Both the position numbers and the translations under genes were made by a program. From NCBI GenBank assembly GCA_037446255.1, contig JBBIIY010000002.1, forward strand, positions 1 to 64,000: 64,000 nucleotides of DNA, given 5' to 3'. The stretch is from Lithacetigena sp037446255 [NCBI: Coprothermobacterota bacterium]. GTDB taxonomy: Bacteria > Coprothermobacterota > HKB111. Shown one piece after another: positions 34,745-42,956 of the stretch. Within the stretch, counting starts at the first letter, position 1. The number at the start of each line of letters is the position of its first letter. The notes beneath the pieces are model-generated. The model was not told the DNA's origin and ran no database searches. It worked only from the letters and a program-made list of their open reading frames with translations.

Positions 34745-35749
34745 CTAATTTATAATACGATTATTAATCTGAATTATTTCGGTTTCAGAACCTAAGACTA
34801 CCATATCCTGATTATGAACAAGAGAAATAAATTTTACTTTGTAATTTTTAATGTTAATTTTTTTATTTTTAGAAATAGATAAAACCACTGATTTATTTAC
34901 CAGAGAATTAGTGAATAATATTTTAATTGTTTCTCCATCAAAAGATTTATCATAATTCAGGTATTGATTATCTGGAGTATAAACAGGTTTGCAATTTCCT
35001 TGAAGATCCAATAAATATACTTTATTGCCTATTAACACTATCTCTTCAGGGGTAGACAGAATGTCATTAATGTTATCCTTAATACTAATAGTAGTTAGCT
35101 GGTTTGCTAAATTGTAATATAGGTTAGTTAATCTCTGGCTGCTTATGGCGAATCCCTCATGAGGATTCATGGTTAATATGTAGTTCTTTTCATCCCGGTT
35201 AATAAGAATTCCCATTTCCCTGGTAATATTAAATTCTCTATCAGTAAAATACAGGGTCTGTTTATTATCAAAAAAAACCATCTCTTCCTTATTAATATTA
35301 ATAAGGCTGAAATCTTCTGGAATAGCGATATCTTTACTTGTGTCTTCATGATAAAACCATATTTTTTGGGAAAACTGGGCAACTAAAGTATTGTTTTCCA
35401 TCAATACTATGCTGGGAGTACCTTCAGGGCATGTTAAATTAAAAACTTGTCTATTGTTCAAATTAATTCTGAGGTTATCACCAAAAATAAAGAGGTTTTC
35501 CTTTATTAAAATGGGAAATTGAGGAGGGTTTTTTAAGACAACTAACTCAAGAAAACCATCATTAATCATTTCCGTTAGTGTCCAGGTTAGGTCTCCAGAC
35601 TTGTTTTCACCAATTGCAAATATTTTACCATTGTATATATACAGATAATAAGGAACTGTATTGGTTTTATAAACTTTTCTTTCCAATTTTTCGCTACAAC
35701 CGCTTAGAAATAGAAAAGAAATCAGAAACAATAATATAATTTTCTTCAT
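34745..35749 (-). CDS. Predicted lipoprotein, unknown function
   Basis: This 334-residue protein starts with a lipoprotein signal peptide ending in the lipobox L-S-G-C (Cys18). The mature part is rich in beta-strand-like repeats (N-G-K-I-F-A-I, N-K-V-Y-L-L-D, and similar), suggesting a beta-propeller-like sensor or scaffold, but I recognise no family. It is encoded directly upstream of htrA in the same direction, so a role in envelope quality control is possible but unproven. Confidence 0.7.
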   Translation of the reverse strand: MKKIILLFLISFLFLSGCSEKLERKVYKTNTVPYYLYIYNGKIFAIGENKSGDLTWTLTEMINDGFLELVVLKNPPQFPILIKENLFIFGDNLRINLNNRQVFNLTCPEGTPSIVLMENNTLVAQFSQKIWFYHEDTSKDIAIPEDFSLININKEEMVFFDNKQTLYFTDREFNITREMGILINRDEKNYILTMNPHEGFAISSQRLTNLYYNLANQLTTISIKDNINDILSTPEEIVLIGNKVYLLDLQGNCKPVYTPDNQYLNYDKSFDGETIKILFTNSLVNKSVVLSISKNKKINIKNYKVKFISLVHNQDMVVLGSETEIIQINNRIIN

Positions 35750-35802
35750 TCTATATAATTATAATAATAAACACTATTTTATCAAAGGAGATTTAATAAT
35801 AA

Positions 35803-36219
35803 GTGAAAGAAATTACGCTTGGAATTATCAAACCAGATGCAGTAGAAAAAAAATTGATAGGAAAAATCATAAGTAAGATTGAAAATTATCCATTAACCAT
35901 TACTCATTTAAAAATGGTGTATTTACGGAGACACATTCTTGATGAACTTTATAAGGAGCATATAGGAAAATCTTTTTTAGCTGGATTGATTGAGTTTATG
36001 TCTTCCGGTCCGGTTGTTTTATTTATACTTGAAGGTGAAGACGCAGTCAAAACTTTAAGGTCTATTTGCGGAGATACCAATCCTGAAAAGGCTTTACCTG
36101 GTACCATAAGGGGGGACTTTGGAGAAGGATTACCAAACAACGCTATTCATGCCTCTGACTCTCAGGAAAGTGCAAAAAGAGAAATACAGCTTATATTTCC
36201 AGAAAACGAGTTAAATTAA
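35803..36219 (+). CDS. ndk: Nucleoside diphosphate kinase
   Basis: This 138-residue protein matches Ndk throughout: I-I-K-P-D-A-V near the start, and the phosphohistidine in N-A-I-H-A-S-D-S near residue 118, preceded by R-G-D-F-G. It balances NTP pools by phosphate transfer. It starts at GTG after AAAGGAG, and its 3' end overlaps the convergent NapH-like gene by 4 bases. Confidence 0.96.
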   Translation: MKEITLGIIKPDAVEKKLIGKIISKIENYPLTITHLKMVYLRRHILDELYKEHIGKSFLAGLIEFMSSGPVVLFILEGEDAVKTLRSICGDTNPEKALPGTIRGDFGEGLPNNAIHASDSQESAKREIQLIFPENELN

Positions 36220-36998
36220 TATAAGTTAAGGGTTATATTTTTACAGGTTGAAGTACATTTCAAACAGCGGATGCATTCAGGGGAGTTAGCTTCTTTATGG
36301 ATATCAATATGTGCGGGGCAAATTTTAATACACACTCCACAATCATTACAATTTTGTTGGTTTACTTTCATTTTAACAAGGCTGGTAGAGTTAAATAAAC
36401 CAAAAATAGCTCCAAGTGGGCATATTACCCGACACCAAAATCTTTCAATTACTATACCCGCTACAACTACAGCAACGAGTATTATAATTTTTAAATAAAA
36501 AAGCGGTCCAATTAAACTTTGTAAACTTTGGTCAAAAATTGTCAAAGGGATACCAGCCTGGATCATTCCTAAGGGACATAGTTTAGAAAACCAGGGTTCA
36601 CCAGTAATGTAGGGAATAATTATTACTAAAATTAGCAGAGAAAGATATTTTATATAAGTTAGAAAATGCTTATGTGGAAGAAAAAGCTTTTTGGATTTAA
36701 TTTTATATATCCAGTCTTGAAAATATCCAAAGGGACAAAGAAATCCACAACTAAACCTTCCTGAAAGAGCTCCAATAAAGCCTAATACTCCGATTGTATA
36801 AACAGGAAGAATCTTTAAAACAAAAAAATGTTGAATAGTTCCAATAGGACAAGCACCAGAGGCCAGGGGACAAGCATAACAATTAAAAACTGGAACAGGA
36901 ACCTGCCTTAAACAAGGAGCTAAAAAAGGAAGGTTAAAAAATATTGCGCTAATTGGTTGTATGAGATATCTGAAACGGAACAATATATTCAATTTCAA
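36216..36998 (-). CDS. NapH/YccM-like polyferredoxin membrane protein
   Basis: This 260-residue integral membrane protein has about five membrane segments, cytoplasmic cysteine motifs C-G-F-L-C-P-F-G and C-R-V-I-C-P-L-G, a periplasmic-side C-Y-A-C-P-L cluster, and C-terminal 4Fe-4S ferredoxin motifs C-N-D-C-G-V-C and C-I-R-C-L-K-C. Such proteins move electrons across the membrane. It starts at TTG, two bases after the stop of a small CxxC membrane protein and downstream of the predicted seleno-thioredoxin. It may therefore donate reducing power to that extracytoplasmic thioredoxin. Confidence 0.85.
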   Translation of the reverse strand: MKLNILFRFRYLIQPISAIFFNLPFLAPCLRQVPVPVFNCYACPLASGACPIGTIQHFFVLKILPVYTIGVLGFIGALSGRFSCGFLCPFGYFQDWIYKIKSKKLFLPHKHFLTYIKYLSLLILVIIIPYITGEPWFSKLCPLGMIQAGIPLTIFDQSLQSLIGPLFYLKIIILVAVVVAGIVIERFWCRVICPLGAIFGLFNSTSLVKMKVNQQNCNDCGVCIKICPAHIDIHKEANSPECIRCLKCTSTCKNITLNLY

Positions 36999-36999
36999 G

Positions 37000-37179
37000 T
37001 TACTTTAAACCCATACAGGATAAGCATACTAAAATGGCATTTTTAAAAACAATGACTACTTCTTCTCTACTAATACCCCAAATAATACAATAAGAAAAAG
37101 CAACTAATAGCACTACGGTTATTATTCTATATTTCCTTTTAAATATTTTTCTATCTCCTCTCTGAACTCTTGAGCCCAT
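37000..37179 (-). CDS. Small CxxC membrane protein (CD1871A-like), overlapping gene
   Basis: This 59-codon frame overlaps the last 58 bases of the thioredoxin-like gene in another frame. It encodes a basic N-terminus (R-K-I-F-K-R-K-Y-R), one membrane segment (I-I-T-V-V-L-L-V-A-F-S-Y-C-I-I-W-G), a spacer and a C-terminal V-C-L-S-C-M-G-L-K. This architecture matches the small CxxC proteins (CD1871A type) often found beside thioredoxin and 4Fe-4S membrane proteins in anaerobes. The ATG at 37179 has no clear ribosome binding site; a start closer to the membrane segment is possible. Confidence 0.6.
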   Translation of the reverse strand: MGSRVQRGDRKIFKRKYRIITVVLLVAFSYCIIWGISREEVVIVFKNAILVCLSCMGLK

Positions 37180-37673
37180 TGGATTCTGAAACCTAACCAG
37201 ATTTTTCTTATATAACCCTGGCGGTCAATTAAGAAAGTTACAGGTATGCCTTTAACATTATATTTTTTGGCAACCTTAAGGTCGTGGTCATAAAGTGATA
37301 TAAAATTAATATTTCTGATTCGTTTGAATTCTTCCATATCCGCGATTGCTTTATTGGTATCAGGGGTATCTAAATTAATTCCGATTACCTCAAAATTCAA
37401 ATCTTTATATTCTTCATAAAGGGTGGAAAAGAAGGCACCGCCTTCTATGCAGGGCCTTCAATAACTTGCCCAAAACTCTAATAAAATTACTTTTCCAAGG
37501 TAATCCTTAAGGTTATGTCTTAACCCTTCTCCATCTTTAAGTGAAAAACTTGGAGCAGAGTTCCCTTCAATAGGTGATTCTTTATCTGGCAATATAACTT
37601 TACATCCGGATAGTGTTATGGTAGTTAGAATAATTATGAAGATTAAAATATTTATTGCTTTTAATTGTTTCAA
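37122..37673 (-). CDS. Predicted selenoprotein: TlpA-like thioredoxin lipoprotein (UxxC)
   Basis: Two frames that a standard call splits (37673-37458 and 37400-37122) are one continuous frame interrupted by a single TGA at 37460-37458. Residues 1-24 are a lipoprotein signal with lipobox L-S-G-C; residues ~38-183 are a TlpA/AhpC-type thioredoxin fold. The active site reads E-F-W-A-S-Y-[TGA]-R-P-C, so the TGA falls exactly on the first Cys of the CxxC motif. A 7-bp hairpin with a GGU loop starts 11 bases after the TGA. I read the TGA as selenocysteine (Sec72). The start is TTG behind AGGAGAG. TGA is a normal stop elsewhere (speD, the NuoE gene at 40619). Confidence 0.85.
37430..37446 (-). promoter_or_regulatory. 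Candidate bacterial SECIS hairpin
   Basis: In the mRNA, AGAAGGC and GCCUUCU form a perfect 7-bp stem closed by the loop GGU. Eighteen bases separate the UGA from the loop, inside the window known for bacterial SECIS elements, and the loop begins with G as required. It lies within the coding sequence (E-G-G-A-F-F). Confidence 0.75.
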
Positions 37674-37732
37674 AAAATCTCTCTCCTAAAATATAATTAA
37701 AAAAACTTAAATAATGTTATTATATCTTAAAT

Positions 37733-38437
37733 ATGATTAGCAAAAAGATTAAATTCATCATAATTTTACTGATATTTGCATCTTTAGTGTTAATATCCTC
37801 ATTTTTTGTTATTTATTCATTCATCATAGATAAAGATACTTATATGATTATAGGAGATCAAATTGTTTCTAAAAATGAAGTTGAAGAGCAGGTTATTTTT
37901 TATAAGAAAAGATTTGAAAGTATAGGCATGACTTTTCAAGGTGAAGAAGGAGCAAGTAATCTTGAAAAAATAAAATCGATGGCCCTGAATAAAGTTATAG
38001 AAGATAAATTGATAATTCTCAAAGCAAAAGAATTAGGCATTTCCATTGACTTAAATGAAATTGATGAATCTATAAATAAATTTATATTGGAACTTTCTTC
38101 TCGAGAAAAGTACCTACAGAGTCTTCGCAACCTTGGATTAACCGAGATTGGGCATAAAAAAATGTTAACCAGTGCTTTTCTCAGGAAAAAGGTTTTAGAA
38201 ACAGAAATTGGGGTGATTACTGCTACTCCTGAGGAGGTTAAGGAATACTATTTTGAAAAAAATAATATTCAGGGTCCTCCTATTACGGAGTTTGAAAAAT
38301 GGAAAACAGAATTAGAACAGAAGTTAAAAATGGAAAAAGAACATGAACTAATTAAATTACTATCAGATAAATATCCAGTTTTTTATGGAAAAAGATGGGT
38401 AAAATATTTTAAAGATGTTATAGAATCACTGTTTTAG
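37733..38437 (+). CDS. Membrane-anchored SurA-N-like chaperone domain protein
   Basis: This 234-residue protein has an N-terminal membrane anchor (~8-32) followed by a SurA/PpiD N-terminal-like helical domain: V-S-K-N-E-V-E-E-Q-V, then N-K-V-I-E-D-K-L-I-I-L-K-A-K-E-L-G-I, then A-T-P-E-E-V-K-E-Y-Y. No parvulin peptidyl-prolyl isomerase domain follows. It is likely an extracytoplasmic folding factor. No ribosome binding site is visible; a TATTAT lies only 9 bases before the ATG, hinting at a nearly leaderless message. Its 3' end overlaps the PHP gene by 12 bases. Confidence 0.75.
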   Translation: MISKKIKFIIILLIFASLVLISSFFVIYSFIIDKDTYMIIGDQIVSKNEVEEQVIFYKKRFESIGMTFQGEEGASNLEKIKSMALNKVIEDKLIILKAKELGISIDLNEIDESINKFILELSSREKYLQSLRNLGLTEIGHKKMLTSAFLRKKVLETEIGVITATPEEVKEYYFEKNNIQGPPITEFEKWKTELEQKLKMEKEHELIKLLSDKYPVFYGKRWVKYFKDVIESLF

Positions 38438-39262
38438 CTTCTTGAGAGCATCTAAATATTTTTCAGGCAATCTAACCATTCCTAATTGAATATCAGGGGA
38501 ATACTTTCCATGGAAGTCAGAACCTCCGGTAATAGCCAGGTTTAATATATTTGCTTGATGCAAATATCTTTTTATATCTTCCAGAGTGTGCTTGGGTTGG
38601 AATACTTCCAGGCCATCTAATCCAGCATCTTTTAACATAGTTAATTCCTGTATTCCAACTCCCCCGATTCTTCCAGGTGTATTTCCTGGGTGTGCTAATA
38701 TAGCTATCCCTCCTGCGAGATGAATCGTGTTAATTACCATTGCAGGAGAAACAGGATATCCCTTCATATATGATCTGCTGGTATTTCCGATAAAGTCAGC
38801 AGTGAATGCTTCGGGTATTGACTTTATATACCCCTTATCTAAAAAGATTTCAGCAATGAGGTTTCGTGATAAAAAACCCTTTTTGGCTTTTTTTTGAACA
38901 TCATCAAATTTAAGTTCAAAACCTTGTTTTGTTAAATTCCGAACCATTATCCTTATTCTTTCATCTCTAAAAGTTGATAAACTTTGTATTAAATTTTTTA
39001 GGGCTTTATTCTCAGGAGAAAGGAAGTAACCAATTATGTGGTATTCTATCTCATTATCCATAGTTGAAATCTCTACACCCTTTATTACTTCAATACTATC
39101 TGAAGATGAGATAAATTCATCAGCAAAATGTATTAAAGTATCATGGTCAGTTATAGCAATAAAAGATAAGCCTGTCTGGAGTGAAAGATCATAAAGTGAT
39201 TTTATTGAATGTTCTCCGTCAGAATAAAAAGAATGAAGATGGAGGTCTCCAACTCTTGACAT
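38426..39262 (-). CDS. PHP-domain phosphoesterase
   Basis: This 278-residue protein has the PHP metal motifs D-L-H-L-H-S-F-Y-S-D-G near the N-terminus, I-T-D-H-D-T, a central A-H-P-G-N-T and late G-S-D-F-H-G. It is similar to the YciV/RNase AM-type nucleoside 3',5'-bisphosphate phosphatases. It abuts dcd (next base) in the same direction, consistent with nucleotide metabolism. The exact substrate is not certain. Confidence 0.88.
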   Translation of the reverse strand: MSRVGDLHLHSFYSDGEHSIKSLYDLSLQTGLSFIAITDHDTLIHFADEFISSSDSIEVIKGVEISTMDNEIEYHIIGYFLSPENKALKNLIQSLSTFRDERIRIMVRNLTKQGFELKFDDVQKKAKKGFLSRNLIAEIFLDKGYIKSIPEAFTADFIGNTSRSYMKGYPVSPAMVINTIHLAGGIAILAHPGNTPGRIGGVGIQELTMLKDAGLDGLEVFQPKHTLEDIKRYLHQANILNLAITGGSDFHGKYSPDIQLGMVRLPEKYLDALKKLKQ

Positions 39263-39829
39263 TTATTTTAATTTATTTAAAACAGAAGGAGGAGTTACTC
39301 CTTTTTGACCCATATAATGAGACTCCCTGTTCACCCCATAGGGTTTATCAACAATTCCGAGTAGAGTTTCAAAAGAAATCTGACAGATTCTCATCCCTGG
39401 ATATAGATTTATGGGCATCACATTAGCATTAGATAACTCAAGGGTTATATTTCCTTCAAATCCTGGGTCAACATACCCTGCTGTGGCATGTATGAGTACT
39501 CCCAATCTTCCGAGGGTAGAACGACCGTCTACCCTGGCTACTAAATCAGCAGGAACTCTTATCCATTCCAGAGTAGTACCTAAAACAAATGAGTGGGGCA
39601 TTAACAAAAAAGATTCATTATCAGTAATTTCTAAAATATCGTAGTATTGGGAGAAATCACTACTTTTTAAATCTAAAATATTGGTAGTGTATTTATAAAC
39701 TATAAAGCTGTTTCCTAATCTTAGATCAACTGATGAAGGTTGAATCTGGATATCCCAATCGATAATGGGTTCAATTGTGATATCTCCTGCTTTAAGCCTT
39801 TTCTTAATTTCATAATCGCTAAGGACCAT
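39263..39829 (-). CDS. dcd: dCTP deaminase
   Basis: This 188-residue trimeric dUTPase-fold enzyme shows D-I-Q-I-Q-P-S-S-V-D-L-R-L-G, R-V-D-G-R-S-T-L-G-R-L-G and the catalytic region H-A-T-A-G-Y-V-D-P-G-F-E-G-N-I-T-L-E. An upstream in-frame ATG (39892) lies inside the divergent nth gene; the conserved start is M-V-L-S-D-Y-E at 39829. There is no ribosome binding site, and the shared palindromic -10 region ends nine bases before the ATG. Deamination or bifunctional dUMP formation cannot be told apart here. Confidence 0.93.
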   Translation of the reverse strand: MVLSDYEIKKRLKAGDITIEPIIDWDIQIQPSSVDLRLGNSFIVYKYTTNILDLKSSDFSQYYDILEITDNESFLLMPHSFVLGTTLEWIRVPADLVARVDGRSTLGRLGVLIHATAGYVDPGFEGNITLELSNANVMPINLYPGMRICQISFETLLGIVDKPYGVNRESHYMGQKGVTPPSVLNKLK

Positions 39830-39836
39830 ATGTTTA

Positions 39837-39850
39837 ATATTATATAATAT
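39837..39850. promoter_or_regulatory. Palindromic bidirectional -10 region between dcd and nth
   Basis: ATATTATATAATAT is a perfect 14-base palindrome. It holds TATAAT at 39843-39848 for the plus strand and at 39844-39839 for the minus strand. The nth ATG starts 7 bases after its box and the dcd ATG 9 bases after its box, so both transcripts should be leaderless or nearly so. Neither gene has a Shine-Dalgarno sequence. The -35 positions are poor. Confidence 0.55.
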
Positions 39851-39855
39851 CTGGT

Positions 39856-40512
39856 ATGAATAAAGATGATTTAACAGGAGTTTTAGACACACTAAAAAAA
39901 CACCTTTCCGGGTTCAACCAAACGATGATTTCTTCAATTATTAAAAAAACAGATGATCCTTTTTGGGTATTAATCTCCTGTCTTCTAAGTTTAAGAACTA
40001 AAGATGCAGTTACACATGTAGCTACCAATAGTTTATATGCACTGGCGAAAAATGCTGAAGAAATAATTCAATTGCCGGTTAAAGTGATTGAGGATGCTAT
40101 TTATCCAGTTGGTTTTTATCGTAAAAAATCATTGATAATAAAAGAAGTAACCTGGATAATTATTACGAAATATCAAGGAAAAGTACCTGATAATATTGAT
40201 GAATTGCTAACAATTCCAGGTGTTGGGAGAAAAACAGCTAATATAGTGTTATCCAGAGCATACAAAATACCTGCCATAGCTGTGGATACTCATGTTCACA
40301 AAATCACTAACAGATTAGGTTTGGTTAATACTAAAAATCCCCATGATACTGAAGTTGAATTGATGAAGGTAATTCCTGAATCTTGCTGGATAGAAATTAA
40401 TGATTTACTGGTTATTTTTGGTCAAAATATATGTTTGCCTGTTAGTCCAAAATGTTCTAATTGCCCCATTTCACAATTTTGTTTAAGGGTAGGAGTAGCC
40501 TATTCAAGATAG
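39856..40512 (+). CDS. nth: Endonuclease III
   Basis: This 218-residue DNA glycosylase/AP lyase has the helix-hairpin-helix I-P-G-V-G-R-K-T-A-N with catalytic Lys, catalytic Asp in A-V-D-T-H-V, and the 4Fe-4S loop C-x6-C-x2-C-x5-C at the C-terminus. It removes oxidised pyrimidines. It is divergent from dcd with only 26 bases between start codons, and seems to be translated from a leaderless message. Confidence 0.95.
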   Translation: MNKDDLTGVLDTLKKHLSGFNQTMISSIIKKTDDPFWVLISCLLSLRTKDAVTHVATNSLYALAKNAEEIIQLPVKVIEDAIYPVGFYRKKSLIIKEVTWIIITKYQGKVPDNIDELLTIPGVGRKTANIVLSRAYKIPAIAVDTHVHKITNRLGLVNTKNPHDTEVELMKVIPESCWIEINDLLVIFGQNICLPVSPKCSNCPISQFCLRVGVAYSR

Positions 40513-40618
40513 TTAATTTATAATTCTCCAGAATAAATATCTACCAAATATGGGCATTATTTAAGATATAATATATAGGTTTTATATCTCAACTATAAGT
40601 TAATTGCGAGGATGAAAT

Positions 40619-41068
40619 ATGGATGGAGAAGTAAAAACAATTTCTGATGATTACTCTGAAAGAAGCGAATTAATACCAATTCTTCAAGAAGTTCAGGAGA
40701 AAGAAGGTTTTTTATCAGAAAAGTCGTTGGAAAAAATATCTAAAACACTTAATATATCTCAAACTGAAATTTATGCGGTAGCTACCTTTTACTCTCAATT
40801 TAAGTTTACTCCCCCTGCCCTTCATAAAATAAAAGTATGTTTGGGAACTGCCTGTCATGTTAAAGGTGGTGAAAAAGTACTGGAAGCAGTAAAAAGGTCA
40901 TTGAAGTTGGAAAATGGGGATACTACACCTGGTCTGGAATATAGCGTTGAAAGAGTTGCTTGTATCGGATGTTGTGCTTTAGCTCCCTGCGCTACCATTG
41001 ATGACAATGTCTATGCCAAACTTACCCCTAACAAAATCCAGCATATTATTGCAGAAATGGAAGGATGA
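40619..41068 (+). CDS. NuoE/HydC-like 2Fe-2S subunit
   Basis: This 149-residue thioredoxin-fold ferredoxin has cluster cysteines C-L-G-T-A-C and C-I-G-C-C, and additional C in A-L-A-P-C. It is the first gene of the second NuoEFG-like module. GCGAGGATG-type sequence precedes the ATG, and a TATAAT at 40567-40572 is a candidate -10. It ends in TGA, five bases before the next start. It should pair with the NuoF subunit encoded next. Confidence 0.92.
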   Translation: MDGEVKTISDDYSERSELIPILQEVQEKEGFLSEKSLEKISKTLNISQTEIYAVATFYSQFKFTPPALHKIKVCLGTACHVKGGEKVLEAVKRSLKLENGDTTPGLEYSVERVACIGCCALAPCATIDDNVYAKLTPNKIQHIIAEMEG

Positions 41069-41072
41069 TCTT

Positions 41073-42956
41073 ATGAACCTTGATTATTTAAGAGAAAAAG
41101 CCTTACAAGAATGGAAAGAAATTGAGGATCCCAAAATTCCAATAATTACTGTAGGTTCGGCAACCTGTGGCAGAGCTGCAGGAGCTCTAGAAGTTTTATC
41201 AGCCATAAAAACTAAATTGGTGGAGAATAATATTGAAGCTCGAGTGTTTGAGGTAGGGTGTATTGGAATGTGCTACGGAGAGGTTATTGTTGATGTAACC
41301 CTCCCTTCAGCCTCATCTATCCTATATCACGAAGTAAATTCTGATATTGCCCAAAAGATTGTAGAAGAGCATATTTCAAATAATAAAATCCTATTTAACC
41401 ATGCCCTGGGTACACGAAGCAATTTAAAGTATGAAGGTATAAATCCTTTTTCAGAACACCCCTTTTTTAAAGAGCAGGTTCGTATAGCTTTAAGAAACTG
41501 TGGAATTATAGACCCGGAAAATATAAACCACTATTTAGCTAACGATGGTTATAAGGGATTAGAAAGAACTTTATCTCTTAAGCCACCAGAAGTTATAGAA
41601 GAATTAAAAAAATCAGGTCTTAGAGGTAGAGGTGGTGGAGGATTCCCCACTGGCATGAAATGGGATTTCTGTTACAAATCTAATGGAGATAAAAAATACA
41701 TTGTATGCAATGCTGATGAAGGTGACCCCGGTGCTTTTATGGATAGATCTCTCCTGGAAGGTGACCCTCATTCAGTTCTTGAAGGTATGCTGATTGGAGC
41801 TTATGCCATAGGTGCCACTGAAGGTTATATTTATGTACGAGCCGAGTATCCCCTGGCTATCAAGCGTTTGATGATTGCAATTAAACAGATGGAAGCAATG
41901 GGGTTATTAGGAAGTTCTATATTAAATAGTAATTTTTCTTTTAAGATAAAAATTAAAGAAGGCGCAGGAGCGTTTGTTTGTGGAGAAGAAACTGCCCTTA
42001 TAGCCTCTATAGAAGGTAAAAGGGGTATGCCACGCTCACGGCCACCATTTCCAGCTCAAAAAGGTCTATGGGGAAAACCTACTATAATTAATAATGTTGA
42101 AACTTTTGCTAATGTGTCTGCCATAATGAGTAAAGGTGCAGACTGGTATTCTTCTTACGGTACCGAAAATAGTAAGGGTACAAAAACATTTGCTTTGGCA
42201 GGTAAAGTAAACCATACCGGATTAATTGAAGTTCCTATGGGGATAACTCTTAATGATATTATTTTTAAAGTTGGAGGAGGTATTCCTAATGAGAAAATAT
42301 TTAAAGCTGTACAAACCGGAGGACCTTCTGGAGGTTGTATACCCTCAACCAAGCTTGATTTACCTGTTGATTATGATTCCCTAGCCAGCGTAGGTTCAAT
42401 CATGGGATCCGGTGGTATGGTAGTTATGGATGAAGAAACATGTATGGTAGATATCGCACGCTACTTTCTCGATTTTACTCAAAAAGAATCCTGCGGAAAA
42501 TGTGTTCCCTGTAGATTAGGTACAAAACAACTTTTGATGCTGTTGGAAAAAATAACTCAGGGTAATAGTGAAATACAAGATTTAACTCTACTTCATAACC
42601 TGGCAGAAAAAGTTAAATCAGGATCTTTATGCGGTCTTGGTCAAACAGCACCTAACCCCATTATAACAACTTTAAAATACTTCAAGGACGAATATATAGC
42701 TCATATACAGGATAAGGTTTGCCCGGCAAAGGTCTGTAAAAACCTTATATATTTTAAGATTGATGCAGATAAATGCAAAGCCTGCACTATTTGCCTTAAA
42801 GCATGCCCTGTAACTGCTATTAAAGGAGCTGTAAAACAGGTACATGTTATAGAACAGGATAAGTGTATTAAATGCGGTGTATGTTTGGAGGTCTGTCCTC
42901 CAAAATTCAGTGCAGTTATAAAGCTTTCTGGAAAAGAGGAATCAAAGAATGAATAA
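41073..42956 (+). CDS. NuoF/HydB-like NAD(H)-binding flavoprotein
   Basis: This 627-residue protein has an N-terminal thioredoxin-like domain with Cys32, Cys63 and Cys67, the FMN/NAD(H) domain (G-R-G-G-G-G-F-P-T-G, C-N-A-D-E-G-D-P-G), SLBB, the 4Fe-4S site C-G-K-C-V-P-C, and a C-terminal double 4Fe-4S ferredoxin (C-K-A-C-T-I-C-L-K-A-C, C-I-K-C-G-V-C). This full layout is that of HydB in electron-bifurcating HydABC. An in-frame ATG at 40998 lies inside the NuoE gene; I chose 41073 after AAGGATGATC, where homology begins. It overlaps the next gene by 8 bases. Confidence 0.92.
   Translation: MNLDYLREKALQEWKEIEDPKIPIITVGSATCGRAAGALEVLSAIKTKLVENNIEARVFEVGCIGMCYGEVIVDVTLPSASSILYHEVNSDIAQKIVEEHISNNKILFNHALGTRSNLKYEGINPFSEHPFFKEQVRIALRNCGIIDPENINHYLANDGYKGLERTLSLKPPEVIEELKKSGLRGRGGGGFPTGMKWDFCYKSNGDKKYIVCNADEGDPGAFMDRSLLEGDPHSVLEGMLIGAYAIGATEGYIYVRAEYPLAIKRLMIAIKQMEAMGLLGSSILNSNFSFKIKIKEGAGAFVCGEETALIASIEGKRGMPRSRPPFPAQKGLWGKPTIINNVETFANVSAIMSKGADWYSSYGTENSKGTKTFALAGKVNHTGLIEVPMGITLNDIIFKVGGGIPNEKIFKAVQTGGPSGGCIPSTKLDLPVDYDSLASVGSIMGSGGMVVMDEETCMVDIARYFLDFTQKESCGKCVPCRLGTKQLLMLLEKITQGNSEIQDLTLLHNLAEKVKSGSLCGLGQTAPNPIITTLKYFKDEYIAHIQDKVCPAKVCKNLIYFKIDADKCKACTICLKACPVTAIKGAVKQVHVIEQDKCIKCGVCLEVCPPKFSAVIKLSGKEESKNE

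Noticed and set aside
37458-37460. TGA in the thioredoxin-like gene as a plain nonsense mutation or as a genome-wide Gly/Trp codon
   Set aside because: It falls exactly on the redox Cys, coding continues intact afterwards, a SECIS-like hairpin follows, and TGA ends other genes in the window (speD at 32848, the NuoE gene at 41066).
40998-41072. Upstream extension of the second NuoF-like gene to 40998
   Set aside because: The extra 25 residues are translated from inside the NuoE gene in another frame; homology and the ribosome binding site support 41073.
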